Below, one piece after another: positions 53,554 to 62,331 of a DNA stretch of 64,000 nucleotides. Every line of letters begins with the position of its first letter. The first letter of the stretch is position 1. Location: the NCBI GenBank assembly GCA_023264995.1, contig JAHFUR010000007.1, forward strand, positions 1 to 64,000. Direction: 5' to 3'. A model generated the notes under the pieces. That model saw only the letters and a program-made list of their open reading frames with translations. It did not search any database and was not told the origin of the DNA. Position numbers and translations under genes: made by a program. Source of the DNA: Acidimicrobiia bacterium. GTDB taxonomy: Bacteria > Actinomycetota > Acidimicrobiia > Acidimicrobiales > AC-14.

Positions 53554-54002
53554 TGGCGGCGACGGTCGTCGACGACCACCTCCTGCGCGACATTCTCGTC
53601 GGCCACCGTGACGAGACCCTTGATGGACTGTCGCCGGATGGCGTGGCCACCACGGGCCTGTGGCTGTTCCGGCTGTGCTCGTCGTTCGCCGGTCCGACCG
53701 TCGTCGGCAAGCTGTCCGGTCCGGTCGCCTCGTTGCCGGAGGACCTGCAAGCACGCTTCCGGGCCCAGCTCGTCGGTCTGCCTCCGTCGATCGAGGTCCT
53801 GAGCCTCCGGGACATGGCCTGGCCGATGGCGCTCCTGCAGACTCGCCACCGGGCCGACGGGCGGTCACTCTCGGCGGCCATGGTCGAGGCCCTCGCCGCT
53901 GCCCACCGGCTCGGCCGGGCGATCGCCGTGTCACAGAACGATGTCGGGCCGAACCTCCGTGCCGCGGCCGAGGCAGATGGCGTCGCGTTCCACGTCCTGT
54001 AG
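53553..54002 (+). CDS. Putative PIN-like toxin partner of the AbrB antitoxin
   Basis: Start overlaps the antitoxin stop by 1 nt; VVDDHLLRDILVG...ALAAAHRLGRAIAVSQNDVGPNLRAAAEADGVAFHVL weakly PIN-like. Confidence 0.6.
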   Translation: MAATVVDDHLLRDILVGHRDETLDGLSPDGVATTGLWLFRLCSSFAGPTVVGKLSGPVASLPEDLQARFRAQLVGLPPSIEVLSLRDMAWPMALLQTRHRADGRSLSAAMVEALAAAHRLGRAIAVSQNDVGPNLRAAAEADGVAFHVL

Positions 54003-54145
54003 TGGGCCGACGTGGAGCCTCGTCTGCGACCCAGGGCCGGCGTTTCGGGGCGCCCCGACCGCGGGGTCGCGGCTGCCCTTATGGGGTGGTCCAGGTTCGT
54101 TCGTACGCCCCGGGCCGGCCCGCCGTTGGCGTCGGGACATCAGTG

Positions 54146-54646
54146 CTAACGATGCCGAATGACGACCTCCCCCAGCTCGGGTCCAGGGAAGAATTGGAGG
54201 AGGTGTTCCTCGACGAACTCGGTATCAGGATCGTCGGGGTCGAAGATGTCCCACTCCTGAGCCGCTCCCTCCTGGCGACCACGGGCATGGGCCCGTAGGC
54301 GCCAGGACCCGGGCGATGCCGAGAACTCCTGGACAAGCTGGCCGTCCCAGTCGACGATCGTCAGACGATCAGAGAGCACAGTGAAATCGACCTCCACGAC
54401 CTCTTCATACTCGGCCGCGGGGTCGTGCGGCTGCTCCGTCAATACCTCGGTGGTGACCTGGACAGGTCCCCACCGAGTACCGGTGGCGACCATGGCTCTC
54501 CACGGCTGAGTCATGCCCACAAGGCCGTTGGCACCGCCAACACGCGGAGGGATGGTGCCCTCCGCCGGAGGCGTCTCAGTGGCGAAACCGGCTGGGTCGA
54601 TGATGTCGTACCAGCCATAGTAGGAGTTGAGGATCGCGCTCGTCAT
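54146..54646 (-). CDS. Hypothetical protein, possible immunity protein of the adjacent broken NucA/NucB toxin
   Basis: 166-aa ORF starting 4 nt after the stop (54651) of the toxin remnant on the same strand. Confidence 0.55.
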   Translation of the reverse strand: MTSAILNSYYGWYDIIDPAGFATETPPAEGTIPPRVGGANGLVGMTQPWRAMVATGTRWGPVQVTTEVLTEQPHDPAAEYEEVVEVDFTVLSDRLTIVDWDGQLVQEFSASPGSWRLRAHARGRQEGAAQEWDIFDPDDPDTEFVEEHLLQFFPGPELGEVVIRHR

Positions 54647-54650
54647 AGTG

Positions 54651-55200
54651 TCAGTTCAGGACGTCGACGTGGAACGTGTCGCCGTAGAAGTACCGCTCGT
54701 TCGAGTACATCGACCCGAGCATCCGCCCGACCTTCTGGTTGTGGTCTCCGTTGACGGCCCTCACGTCTCAATACGTCCCCTTCGGGCCGAAGCGGCACCC
54801 TCCCGGGTGGCGGCGAACGGGTACTCGTCGCACTGTTGACCGTCCTTCTTCTTCGGCAGATTGTTGCAGACCAGACCGGAGATCGCCCGGTTGGCGTCCA
54901 GCTCGTACGGGAACGAGCGGTGGAGCGGCTGCCATCCCCTCAGGCCGGGGTGCGTGCTGAACCGCTGCTGCGCCTCCCGGACCCACTCTGCGGCCTCCGT
55001 CATCGTGACGTCGGAGATCCGCAGGGTCAGCGTCCCGGCGAAGTCTCCATAGACGCACCCCTCGCCGGCGTTGTGGGCGACCAGGTCGGGCGGGCGGCGC
55101 TCGTCGTCATGGGGCGAACCGAAACGATCCCCCGCGGCGCGCGCGCAATGGATCCCGGACGTGTTGACGCCATTAGCTAACCTAGCTACCATTGGGACCG
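54651..55200 (-). pseudogene. NucA/NucB-type DNase toxin remnant (frameshift plus in-frame stop, N-terminally truncated)
   Basis: Frame 1: ...ISGLVCNNLPKKKDGQQCDEYPFAATREGA; C-terminal homology continues in another frame as RFGPKGTY*DVRAVNGDHNQKVGRMLGSMYSNERYFYGDTFHVDVLN* with TGA at 54768-54770. Confidence 0.7.
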
Positions 55201-55439
55201 TGCGAGTGAACATGCACGAAGCAAAGACCAACCTGTCCCGGCTCGTCGCAGCAGTCGAGTCCGGCGAGGCGGAGGAGGTCGAGATTGCCCGAGCTGGGCA
55301 GGTGGTGGCCCGCATCGTCCGTCCCCGGCCACGAGCACCACGCCATCCTGGCTACTGGGCGGGTCGCGTCCGTATCGGCCCGGACTTCGACACCCTGCCC
55401 CCGGAAGTCGAAGCCGCGTTCGCTGGCGAGCAGGAATGA
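55200..55439 (+). CDS. Phd/YefM-type antitoxin
   Basis: VRVNMHEAKTNLSRLVAAVESGEAEEVEIARAGQVVARIVRPRPR. Confidence 0.88.
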   Translation: MRVNMHEAKTNLSRLVAAVESGEAEEVEIARAGQVVARIVRPRPRAPRHPGYWAGRVRIGPDFDTLPPEVEAAFAGEQE

Positions 55440-55816
55440 AGGTCCTGCTCGATACCCACATCCTGCTGTGGTGGCTGGCCGGCGACGACCATCTGCCGGC
55501 GCCGGCAGCCGTGACCATCGCCGACCCCGACACCGAAGTCGTCGTGTCCGCCGCCAGCGCATGGGAGATCTCCGTCACGCAGGCGGCGGGGCGACTCGAT
55601 GCCCCGGACGACCTGCTGGACGCCGTGGCCGCCAACGACTTCGGGACGCTTCCGATCACTGTGGACCACGCCATGGCCGCAGGGCGCCTGCCGGCGCATC
55701 ATGCCGACCCGTTCGACCGCATGCTGATCGCCCAGGCCCAGATCGAGGGCTTCACGCTCGTGAGTGTCGACAGGCGCTTCTCGGAGTACGACGTCGAGCT
55801 GCTGCGTCTGGACTGA
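55436..55816 (+). CDS. PIN-domain toxin (VapC-like)
   Basis: MKVLLDTHILLWWLAGDDHLP...VSAASAWEISVTQAAGRL...HHADPFDRMLIAQAQIEGFTLVSVDRRF; ATGA overlap with the antitoxin. Confidence 0.92.
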   Translation: MKVLLDTHILLWWLAGDDHLPAPAAVTIADPDTEVVVSAASAWEISVTQAAGRLDAPDDLLDAVAANDFGTLPITVDHAMAAGRLPAHHADPFDRMLIAQAQIEGFTLVSVDRRFSEYDVELLRLD

Positions 55817-55973
55817 CGTCCGCACCCCGGCGATAGTGGCATCGACTAGGGCTCAGGCTTTCGTCGTTATGGGGCGACTCAGGAGCCTCGGTACGAGATG
55901 GCCGGAGCCCTCAGGAGGCCGATGGGATAGCGGTTGGAAGTGTCAGCGTTGGCGGTCATGCATGCTGAGGGGA

Positions 55974-56411
55974 ATGAGCACCGTGCTGGCTGCCCTGCCC
56001 CCGGAGTTTCTGCAGGTGAGCTTCAGCGAGCGCATGATTCCCGGCCGGGAGCCGGTCGGGTTGACCGAGGGCAGCAATTGCCAGCGGTACGCCTATGCGG
56101 TTCTTCGGCATTTCGGGCTGTCGGTTCCGGACCTTCGGTCGAGCGAGCTTTGGGCCGACGAGGAAGTCCTGACCACCGTGTCGGAGCCCGAACCGCTGGA
56201 CCTCGTACTCTTCGCCGCCAGTCCCGATCCGTGGGGTGCCCACGTTGGTGTGTATCTCGGTGGCGTGGAGGTCCTCCATCTGTGCAAGGAGGTCGGCGTC
56301 CCTGTCGTCTGGGACTTCAAGGACTTCGCTGAGCGTGAACACTATCGATCGCTAATCGGCTTCAAGCGGGTTCGTACCTCGTCTCATGTCCCGTCCGGGG
56401 ATATGAGCTGA
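55974..56411 (+). CDS. NlpC/P60-like cysteine peptidase-fold protein
   Basis: GSNCQRYAYAVLRHFGL...PLDLVLFAASPDPWGAHVGVYLGGVEVLHL (Cys and His positions of NlpC/P60). Confidence 0.65.
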   Translation: MSTVLAALPPEFLQVSFSERMIPGREPVGLTEGSNCQRYAYAVLRHFGLSVPDLRSSELWADEEVLTTVSEPEPLDLVLFAASPDPWGAHVGVYLGGVEVLHLCKEVGVPVVWDFKDFAEREHYRSLIGFKRVRTSSHVPSGDMS

Positions 56412-56760
56412 ACCGCCGGGAAGTACGTGCGGTACCGCGTGGCATCGCGCGTGAGCAGTCGGAGGCCCGCGACGGCGGCGTGCGCACCAATGACGAAATC
56501 CGGGAGCGTTGACAACCGGGTTCCCCTGTTCCGGCGGTAGTCGAGGAATGCCTTTCCAGCGAGGAATGCCGACTCCCACGACACCGCGAGCCGCCCGTAG
56601 TCCGAAGACGGGAGCGCTTCTTCAACGTCTTCGATACGGGTGAAGCGCACCGACACCTCGGCGTAGATGATCGGGTTGATGAACAGCGAACCGTCATCGG
56701 CCGCGCCGGCGAGTGCGCTCGATGACCACTCGAACCAGTTCTCTAGGGAGGAGGCTGCCG
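56384..56760 (-). pseudogene. Truncated PIN-domain (VapC-like) gene, N-terminus missing
   Basis: ...FEWSSSALAGAADDGSLFINPIIYAEVSVRFTRIEDVEEAL...LPDFVIGAHAAVAGLRLLTRDATRYRTYFPAVQLISPD; no N-terminal DTNV-type motif in frame. Confidence 0.65.
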
Positions 56761-56910
56761 ACGGGTAGCACCCGGAGGCGTCCGAGGCCGTCGTCGAGGA
56801 CAATCCCGGCGCACGAGACTCGCCACCGCGCCGGCGGGGGGTCGCTGTCGGCGCGGTGGTCGAGGCCGAGCCGGATGGCCGAGCGCCGCAGCCTGTCGAC
56901 CGGTAGCGCG

Positions 56911-57423
56911 TTACCGACTGCTGAGACAGTCGCGAAGGAGATCGAGGTGACCCGCGTGACGAGCGGTCTCGTCGATCATGTGGACGAGGATCCACCGTAC
57001 GTTGACCGGTCCTCTCCCGAACGATGGGACCACCGCCACTTCGCTGAGCGAGTCGCACCGGCCGAGCGCTGAACGGCTTCGCGCGCATGCCGCCGAGTAC
57101 AGCTCGACGATGCCGTCGACGCTGTCATCGGGGGCCAGCCGCATGGCGTGGTCAGGATCGTCGGCGCCAGGCGTGTCCCAGGGTGCGGGCATTGCCGCGC
57201 CGCGCAGCCGGCCCTGGAACCAGCGGTCCTCGGCCCATGCCAAGTGCTTGACGATTCCCGCGATCGTCAAATCCGTCGCTGGCAGCAGGCGCGCCGAGGC
57301 ATCCTCCCACTCAAGGTCGATGAGTGCCGCGGCTGCGATCTCCCTGTACTGATCGAGGCGCTGCACGAGCGCCGTGCGCTCGTTGCCGGGCTGCAGATCA
57401 GCACGCGCTGTCCAGGCTTCCAT
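56911..57423 (-). CDS. DinB-family (DUF664-like) protein
   Basis: ALVQRLDQYREIAAAALIDLEWEDASARLLPATDLTIAGIVKHLAWAEDRWFQ...VNVRWILVHMIDETARHAGHLDLLRD. Confidence 0.85.
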   Translation of the reverse strand: MEAWTARADLQPGNERTALVQRLDQYREIAAAALIDLEWEDASARLLPATDLTIAGIVKHLAWAEDRWFQGRLRGAAMPAPWDTPGADDPDHAMRLAPDDSVDGIVELYSAACARSRSALGRCDSLSEVAVVPSFGRGPVNVRWILVHMIDETARHAGHLDLLRDCLSSR

Positions 57424-57532
57424 CCTCCTCCCATGCTGGCAGCCTCCCACCGCGCTCGCCGCCGCGACGAGACACGCCATCGTCGCCGAGGCCTCTCTCA
57501 GGGCCCGGCTGATCACTCCGGGGCGCCACAGC

Positions 57533-57964
57533 TCAGTCTGGTCCAATCACACAGAACTCATGGCCGGCTGGATCCTGAAGCACGCGCGTGGTCCACTCGC
57601 CCGCCTCGATACGAGACACCGACGTTGCGCCCGCGGTCAGCATCTCGTCAACAAGGGTTCGAGCATCGTCGACGAATAGGTCGAGGTGAAGTCGAACCTT
57701 TGCCGCCTTCGGTTCCGGAACAGTCTGGAACGTCACGAACGGAGGTCCATCCGGGCCCTGGTCTCCTCGCTCGATCGTCACATACGGTCCCGCAGCTGAG
57801 CCGGGTCGCCGGGTGTAACCGAGAAAGCGCTCCCAGAAGGCAGCCAACTGCGCTGCGTCGGGACAATCCACCGTGATTCCAATCTGCTTTGGGGTGGGCA
57901 ACCGTGTCGTCCGATCCTTGCGTCGCGTCGAGCATGGGAGGAGCCGCAGAGCCCGGTCGCTCAT
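57533..57964 (-). CDS. VOC-family (glyoxalase-like) protein
   Basis: IGITVDCPDAAQLAAFWERFLGYTRRP...VRLHLDLFVDD...WTTRVLQDPAGHEFCVIGPD. Confidence 0.87.
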   Translation of the reverse strand: MSDRALRLLPCSTRRKDRTTRLPTPKQIGITVDCPDAAQLAAFWERFLGYTRRPGSAAGPYVTIERGDQGPDGPPFVTFQTVPEPKAAKVRLHLDLFVDDARTLVDEMLTAGATSVSRIEAGEWTTRVLQDPAGHEFCVIGPD

Positions 57965-58268
57965 TTTTCATCGTCAACCGGATGCTGGCCGGGCAGGCGC
58001 GGCCACGCACGCTCGCTTCGTGCGGCGTTCCCCCGCGCAACCGATCGCCGGCTCGGCGTTCGTGTCGCTCGACGCGTCGAGAGCGCAGAACGGCCGCCGG
58101 GCGAGGGTCGGTCGACGGCACCACCCCGGGCGCACGCCGACCCGGCCGTTGGCGACACATCGGAGTTCCCAGCCCCTCTGCCGATCGGGGACAGCCCGAG
58201 GACCGTCCGGACCGCTGGTCCCGAGTCGGCGCTTCGGCGCGATGCTGTATCTGGATGAGAGGGCTTGA

Positions 58269-58640
58269 GTGGGCTCCTGGGTAGCGGAACCTGCGACGGT
58301 GCAGGGAGAGGACGTTCTCTGGCGACGCGCAGCAAACCGCCAACAGGGGCCGCGCAGGGCGGTCGGCGGGCGGCTGTACATCACAAACCAGCGCGCCATT
58401 TTCATGGCCAATCACGTCGACCGGGCCACCGGTGGCAACGATTGGTCTCGCCCGCTCGCCGACATCGTCGCGGTCTCGATCGAGCGCCGCCACTACGGGA
58501 TTCCGCAGGTCACTCCCAACGTTTGCCTACGCAAGAGGCTGCGAGTGGAGTGTCGGGATGGGGCCGTGGAGCTCTTCGTCGTCAACCGGGTCCAGGATGT
58601 GGCCGATCGAGTGCGCGCCGCGACGTCGACGGGCCAATAG
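58269..58640 (+). CDS. Small protein with PH/GRAM-like domain
   Basis: GGRLYITNQRAIFMANHVDRATGGNDWSRPLADIVAVSIERRHYG...: bacterial PH-like pattern. Confidence 0.6.
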   Translation: MGSWVAEPATVQGEDVLWRRAANRQQGPRRAVGGRLYITNQRAIFMANHVDRATGGNDWSRPLADIVAVSIERRHYGIPQVTPNVCLRKRLRVECRDGAVELFVVNRVQDVADRVRAATSTGQ

Positions 58641-58903
58641 TGGCGCGGATCTCTCCGATACCGACGTCCTGATTCGCCGGGGATCGCCGCATCTCAGCCT
58701 CCCCGTGACGGCACCGACGAGAGGCGGTCTCGGCCACCCGTCGCGGTCCTCATGCGTAATGTTCGCTGAGCCGATCAGGCCTCCATCTCGATTGTCTTGC
58801 TGGTCTCGTACGCTCACCCATCTCGTGGAAACTCCTCGTCAGTGTCACGAGCCGCGGCCGATGGACGGTCGCGTACGCGATCCCGTCGGGGCACCATGGA
58901 GCC

Positions 58904-59932
58904 ATGAGGCGCGTCCTGACGTCGGTTTTGCTCATGACGCTCCTGTCTCTCCCGGCGTGCGGACGAGGCAACTCCGACGCCCTGCCCCCGTGCCCCAAGG
59001 TCACCGGCTCGCCCGTCGTGGCGCCCGGGCTGCCGGGCCAGATCTCCTTCATTACCACCGGGATTCCCCGTCCCGGCTACTACCGCTGCGAAGGGACCTT
59101 CGAGATCAACGCCGACGGCAGCGGCCTGCGACGGGTCACCCTTGCGACCGAGATCTACCCGTTCGATGCGCGGCGGTCGCCGGATGGCCGGTTGTTCGTC
59201 TTCTATGGCGCCTGCCCGGACACCCAGCATCTGGAGCTCTGCCTCGTCAACGGCGACGGTACCGGGCTCCGGCCACTCAGTGCAGGCCCGGGGCACGCTG
59301 CTCCGGTAACCGACTTGTCGCCGGCATGGTCACCCGACGGGTCGAAGATCGCCTTCAGCCGCCGCCAGGAAAGCCTCGGTCATGGCGACCTTTACATTGT
59401 CGGTGCCGATGGGACCGGGGAAAGGCAGCTCACGAGTGACCCCGGTGACGAGAGTCAACCGACGTGGTCACCGGACGGTCAGACCATCGCCTACATCAGC
59501 AAAGAGGGCACCGAGCAGCTGCGCATCATCAAGGCGTCGGGCGGACCGTCGACGGTGCTCAGCCGCGAGGGCACGGTGAACGAGGCGCCCGCCTTCTCCC
59601 ACGATGGCCGGCGGATCGCATTCTCCAGCAACCGCAGCGGCAAACCGGAGTCCGCCTACGTCCGAAGGGTTCGGACCCACCCGGGAAGCGAGGGGCTTCC
59701 AGTCTTCGGCGCTCCGGACATCTACACCGTGGGCGTCGACGGGAAGGGGCTGACCCGTATCACCAGTGACCCGTCGTCCAACTACTCGCCGGCGTGGTCG
59801 CCGGACGACCGGCACCTCGCGTTCATCAGCGACCGCGACGACAATCACAACCTCTACGTCATGGCCGCGGACGGCACCAACGTCGTCCGCCTCTCACCGC
59901 TGGCAGCAAGCACCCCGTCCTGGTTCACCTAG
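58904..59932 (+). CDS. TolB-like PD40 beta-propeller lipoprotein
   Basis: Lipobox LSLPAC; repeats PAWSPDGSKIAFSRR, PTWSPDGQTIAYISK, PAFSHDGRRIAFSSN, PAWSPDDRHLAFISD. Confidence 0.88.
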   Translation: MRRVLTSVLLMTLLSLPACGRGNSDALPPCPKVTGSPVVAPGLPGQISFITTGIPRPGYYRCEGTFEINADGSGLRRVTLATEIYPFDARRSPDGRLFVFYGACPDTQHLELCLVNGDGTGLRPLSAGPGHAAPVTDLSPAWSPDGSKIAFSRRQESLGHGDLYIVGADGTGERQLTSDPGDESQPTWSPDGQTIAYISKEGTEQLRIIKASGGPSTVLSREGTVNEAPAFSHDGRRIAFSSNRSGKPESAYVRRVRTHPGSEGLPVFGAPDIYTVGVDGKGLTRITSDPSSNYSPAWSPDDRHLAFISDRDDNHNLYVMAADGTNVVRLSPLAASTPSWFT

Positions 59933-60114
59933 GCCTACGGCCCCCTCACGCTGGTGCCCGCGCTCGATCGGGGTCACGTAGCCGGCGTTCTCGCCGTCCG
60001 GTGGGCGCGCAGTGCTCGTTCCTTAGGGGGCGCCTCGACGCAGTCGGCGCGACGGGCGATACCGATCGGTTTGAAGCACCTCCCGGCGCCGGACCGCGCG
60101 CGAAGTAGCGGCAC

Positions 60115-60546
60115 TTACTCGCTGCGCCGTGTCGACCGCGGGACCGGCGGTCCTTCCGGCCTTGGCGGTAGGGACACAGGGGCCTGCGCTCCGATCGCAA
60201 GCTCGGTTCGCAGCAGTGGTTCCGTATCGGGGTACCAGCTGTACAGATCTCTCCCGCAGAAGGGGCAGTAGCCGATCGGCGCTTCCTGTACAGCCCAAAT
60301 CTCAGGAACCGTGCCGTCCAGCGCGTCGACGGCCGCAGCTCTGTGCTGCATGATCCAGCGCACGCGCCCCGCCTTGTCGAGATACGGGAAGATCGCCACG
60401 CCCGGCTGCCCGGCCTCCATGAACTTGATCCGGAAGGACGCACAGCACCACTTGAACGTCTTGTCGATTGCGTTCAGGCTTTTGAGGCTACTCGTGCGCC
60501 GATGACATTGCTCCGGCGAACGCCGGCCCCCGAGCAAGCTCGGCAC
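60115..60546 (-). CDS. Hypothetical protein with a CxxC zinc-ribbon-like motif
   Basis: FKWCCASFRIKFMEAGQPGVAIFPYLDKAGRVRWIMQ...GYCPFCGRDLYSWYPD. Confidence 0.5.
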   Translation of the reverse strand: MPSLLGGRRSPEQCHRRTSSLKSLNAIDKTFKWCCASFRIKFMEAGQPGVAIFPYLDKAGRVRWIMQHRAAAVDALDGTVPEIWAVQEAPIGYCPFCGRDLYSWYPDTEPLLRTELAIGAQAPVSLPPRPEGPPVPRSTRRSE

Positions 60547-60663
60547 GTACCGGCATGGCTCGCCCCCCCAGGATGCCCGGTCTGCGCGTAGCCGTCGGCT
60601 GCGCCTGGGCGAGCCGAATGGCGTTCACATCGTCCGCCGAGCGCGGTGCGCTAGACCGTCGAC

Positions 60664-61050
60664 GTGACAAATGGGTGGGTAGGCACCGGCTACTCCGGGG
60701 CAAGCAATGTTCGCTTCCCGGATGGGCGTCTCCGGCGAGTGTTCATCATGCTGCACCGCTACCCGAAGATCCCTGAGAGCGGCGATCTTGCGGATGGCGA
60801 CTACTCGACCGATGACGGTTACCAGGACTGGTGGGGGTACGTCCGCTACGAGCCTGGCGATAACGGACCTCGGGTGGATGCCCCCGATTACGATGAATCT
60901 TTCACGGTCGAGCCGGACGAACGGGTACCTCTGCAACCGAACCGTGGTTGGCCCGGCAAGCCGCTTGATCTAGAAGTCATCCACTCCCACGAACGTGACG
61001 GCGGGTTTGAGGCGCTGGTACGCGAGCACTTCGAGCCATATCTCGAATAA
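60664..61050 (+). CDS. Hypothetical protein
   Basis: VTNGWVGTGYSGASNVRFPDGRLRRVFIMLHRYPKIPESGDLADGDYSTDDGYQDWWGYVRYEPGD... Confidence 0.45.
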   Translation: MTNGWVGTGYSGASNVRFPDGRLRRVFIMLHRYPKIPESGDLADGDYSTDDGYQDWWGYVRYEPGDNGPRVDAPDYDESFTVEPDERVPLQPNRGWPGKPLDLEVIHSHERDGGFEALVREHFEPYLE

Positions 61051-61251
61051 CGCCGGCTACGTTTCGCCGTTCGCCTTTGTCGACCCGGTCGGTATCGCTC
61101 GGCGACGGCAATTCTGGCCAGCTGACCCTGAACCCCACGGCCGGCGCTCCGGGCGACGCTGTCGGACTCCCGGCGGTCGTGGTTGCGGGGTTCCGGTGGT
61201 CGGCCAATCCACTCGAGCGGCGCCGGAGGTGGGCGTGCGTGCCCGCTCCCC

Positions 61252-61510
61252 TCAGCTCAAGGCACGGATGCGGAGGCCCCGGACGGGAGCAAAGTCCTCC
61301 TTGTTGCGGGTGGCGAGACCAAGGTTGCGCTCCAGGGCGGTCGCAGCGATGAGGGCATCGGGCATCCGAAGGCCGCTTTCGCGCCGTATGCGCCCGGCGC
61401 GCTCGGCGATGGCGCGGTCGACGAGCACCTCCCGGAGCGGAGCGAGCACTCGGGCGGCCACGTCGATTCCTGTCGTCCCCGCAAGGAGCTCAGCACGGGG
61501 AGAGGAGGCC
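61252..61510 (-). pseudogene. Truncated PIN-domain (VapC-like) gene fragment
   Basis: SPRAELLAGTTGIDVAARVLAPLREVLVDRAIAERAGRIRRESGLRMPDALIAATALERNLGLATRNKEDFAPVRGLRI is the C-terminal PIN part; the N-terminal Asp motif is absent in frame. Confidence 0.65.
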
Positions 61511-61658
61511 GTTCTCAATCGGTGAACTCGTACATCCCGCGCCGCCAACGTGGTGGTTGGCGGTCAGGCTGTGAGCGGTCGCCCGCCCATCTGAGCATGG
61601 CGTTGACGGCGTCGACGGAGACCCGACTTGGGTCCCGGGACCATACAAGCGCCATACA

Positions 61659-62297
61659 TCAGCCCACGGGCGAGCGTCGCAGGAGCGCGGCGAGGAAGGC
61701 GTCCATGAACTCGTCGACCACGCCCGGGTGGCGGCCGGTGACCAGGGCGCCGTCCACCCATGTGTCCACGGCGCGGCGATCTTCGTCGAAGACGACTTCG
61801 CCGCCGGCATTGACGACGTCGGCGAGGATGTTGTGGGCGCAGGTCACCTTGCGTCCTTTGAGCAACGCCGGGTCGGCGCAGAACAGCCACAGGGAATGGC
61901 AGATGCCCCCCACGGGAAGGCCGACGTCGTCCATGGCTGTGACCGCGTCCCTTAGGAACTTCACCGCAGGTGCGTCGTTCGGACCGTCGGCCGGGATCTG
62001 CTCCTGGTAGCGGAGCCGGTCCATGGCGTAGCCGCCGATGAGGATCACCCCGTCGTAGTCGGTCGGGCGGACACTGTCTACCTCGGTCGTGACGGTCACT
62101 GTCTCGACGCCGTCGTTCCCGAGGAAGGTCAGCGAGTCCTGGCCCCACAGGTGGCTCACGTAGACAACCTCGTAGCCGTTGGCCGGGAAGAACACGTTGA
62201 ACCCTCGGAACTCGGTCTCGTCGAAGTGTGACTCGACGAGTACGGCAACCTTCCCCTGTGCCACCCAGTCCCCTATCGTTCGGTCCCGCCGCAGCAT
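61659..62297 (-). CDS. DJ-1/PfpI family protein
   Basis: GKVAVLVESHFDETEFRGFNVFFPANGYEVVYVS...YDGVILIGGYAMDRL...VGGICHSLWLFCADPALLKGRKVTCAHNILADVVNAGGE. Confidence 0.88.
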   Translation of the reverse strand: MLRRDRTIGDWVAQGKVAVLVESHFDETEFRGFNVFFPANGYEVVYVSHLWGQDSLTFLGNDGVETVTVTTEVDSVRPTDYDGVILIGGYAMDRLRYQEQIPADGPNDAPAVKFLRDAVTAMDDVGLPVGGICHSLWLFCADPALLKGRKVTCAHNILADVVNAGGEVVFDEDRRAVDTWVDGALVTGRHPGVVDEFMDAFLAALLRRSPVG

Positions 62298-62331
62298 ACG
62301 TTCGGCAGCCGCTGAAGCGACAGGGGGGCTT

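Noticed and set aside
57997-58268. Possible coding or RNA gene between the VOC and PH-like genes
   Set aside because: Arg-rich frames on both strands with no domain and no convincing tRNA/ncRNA fold by eye.
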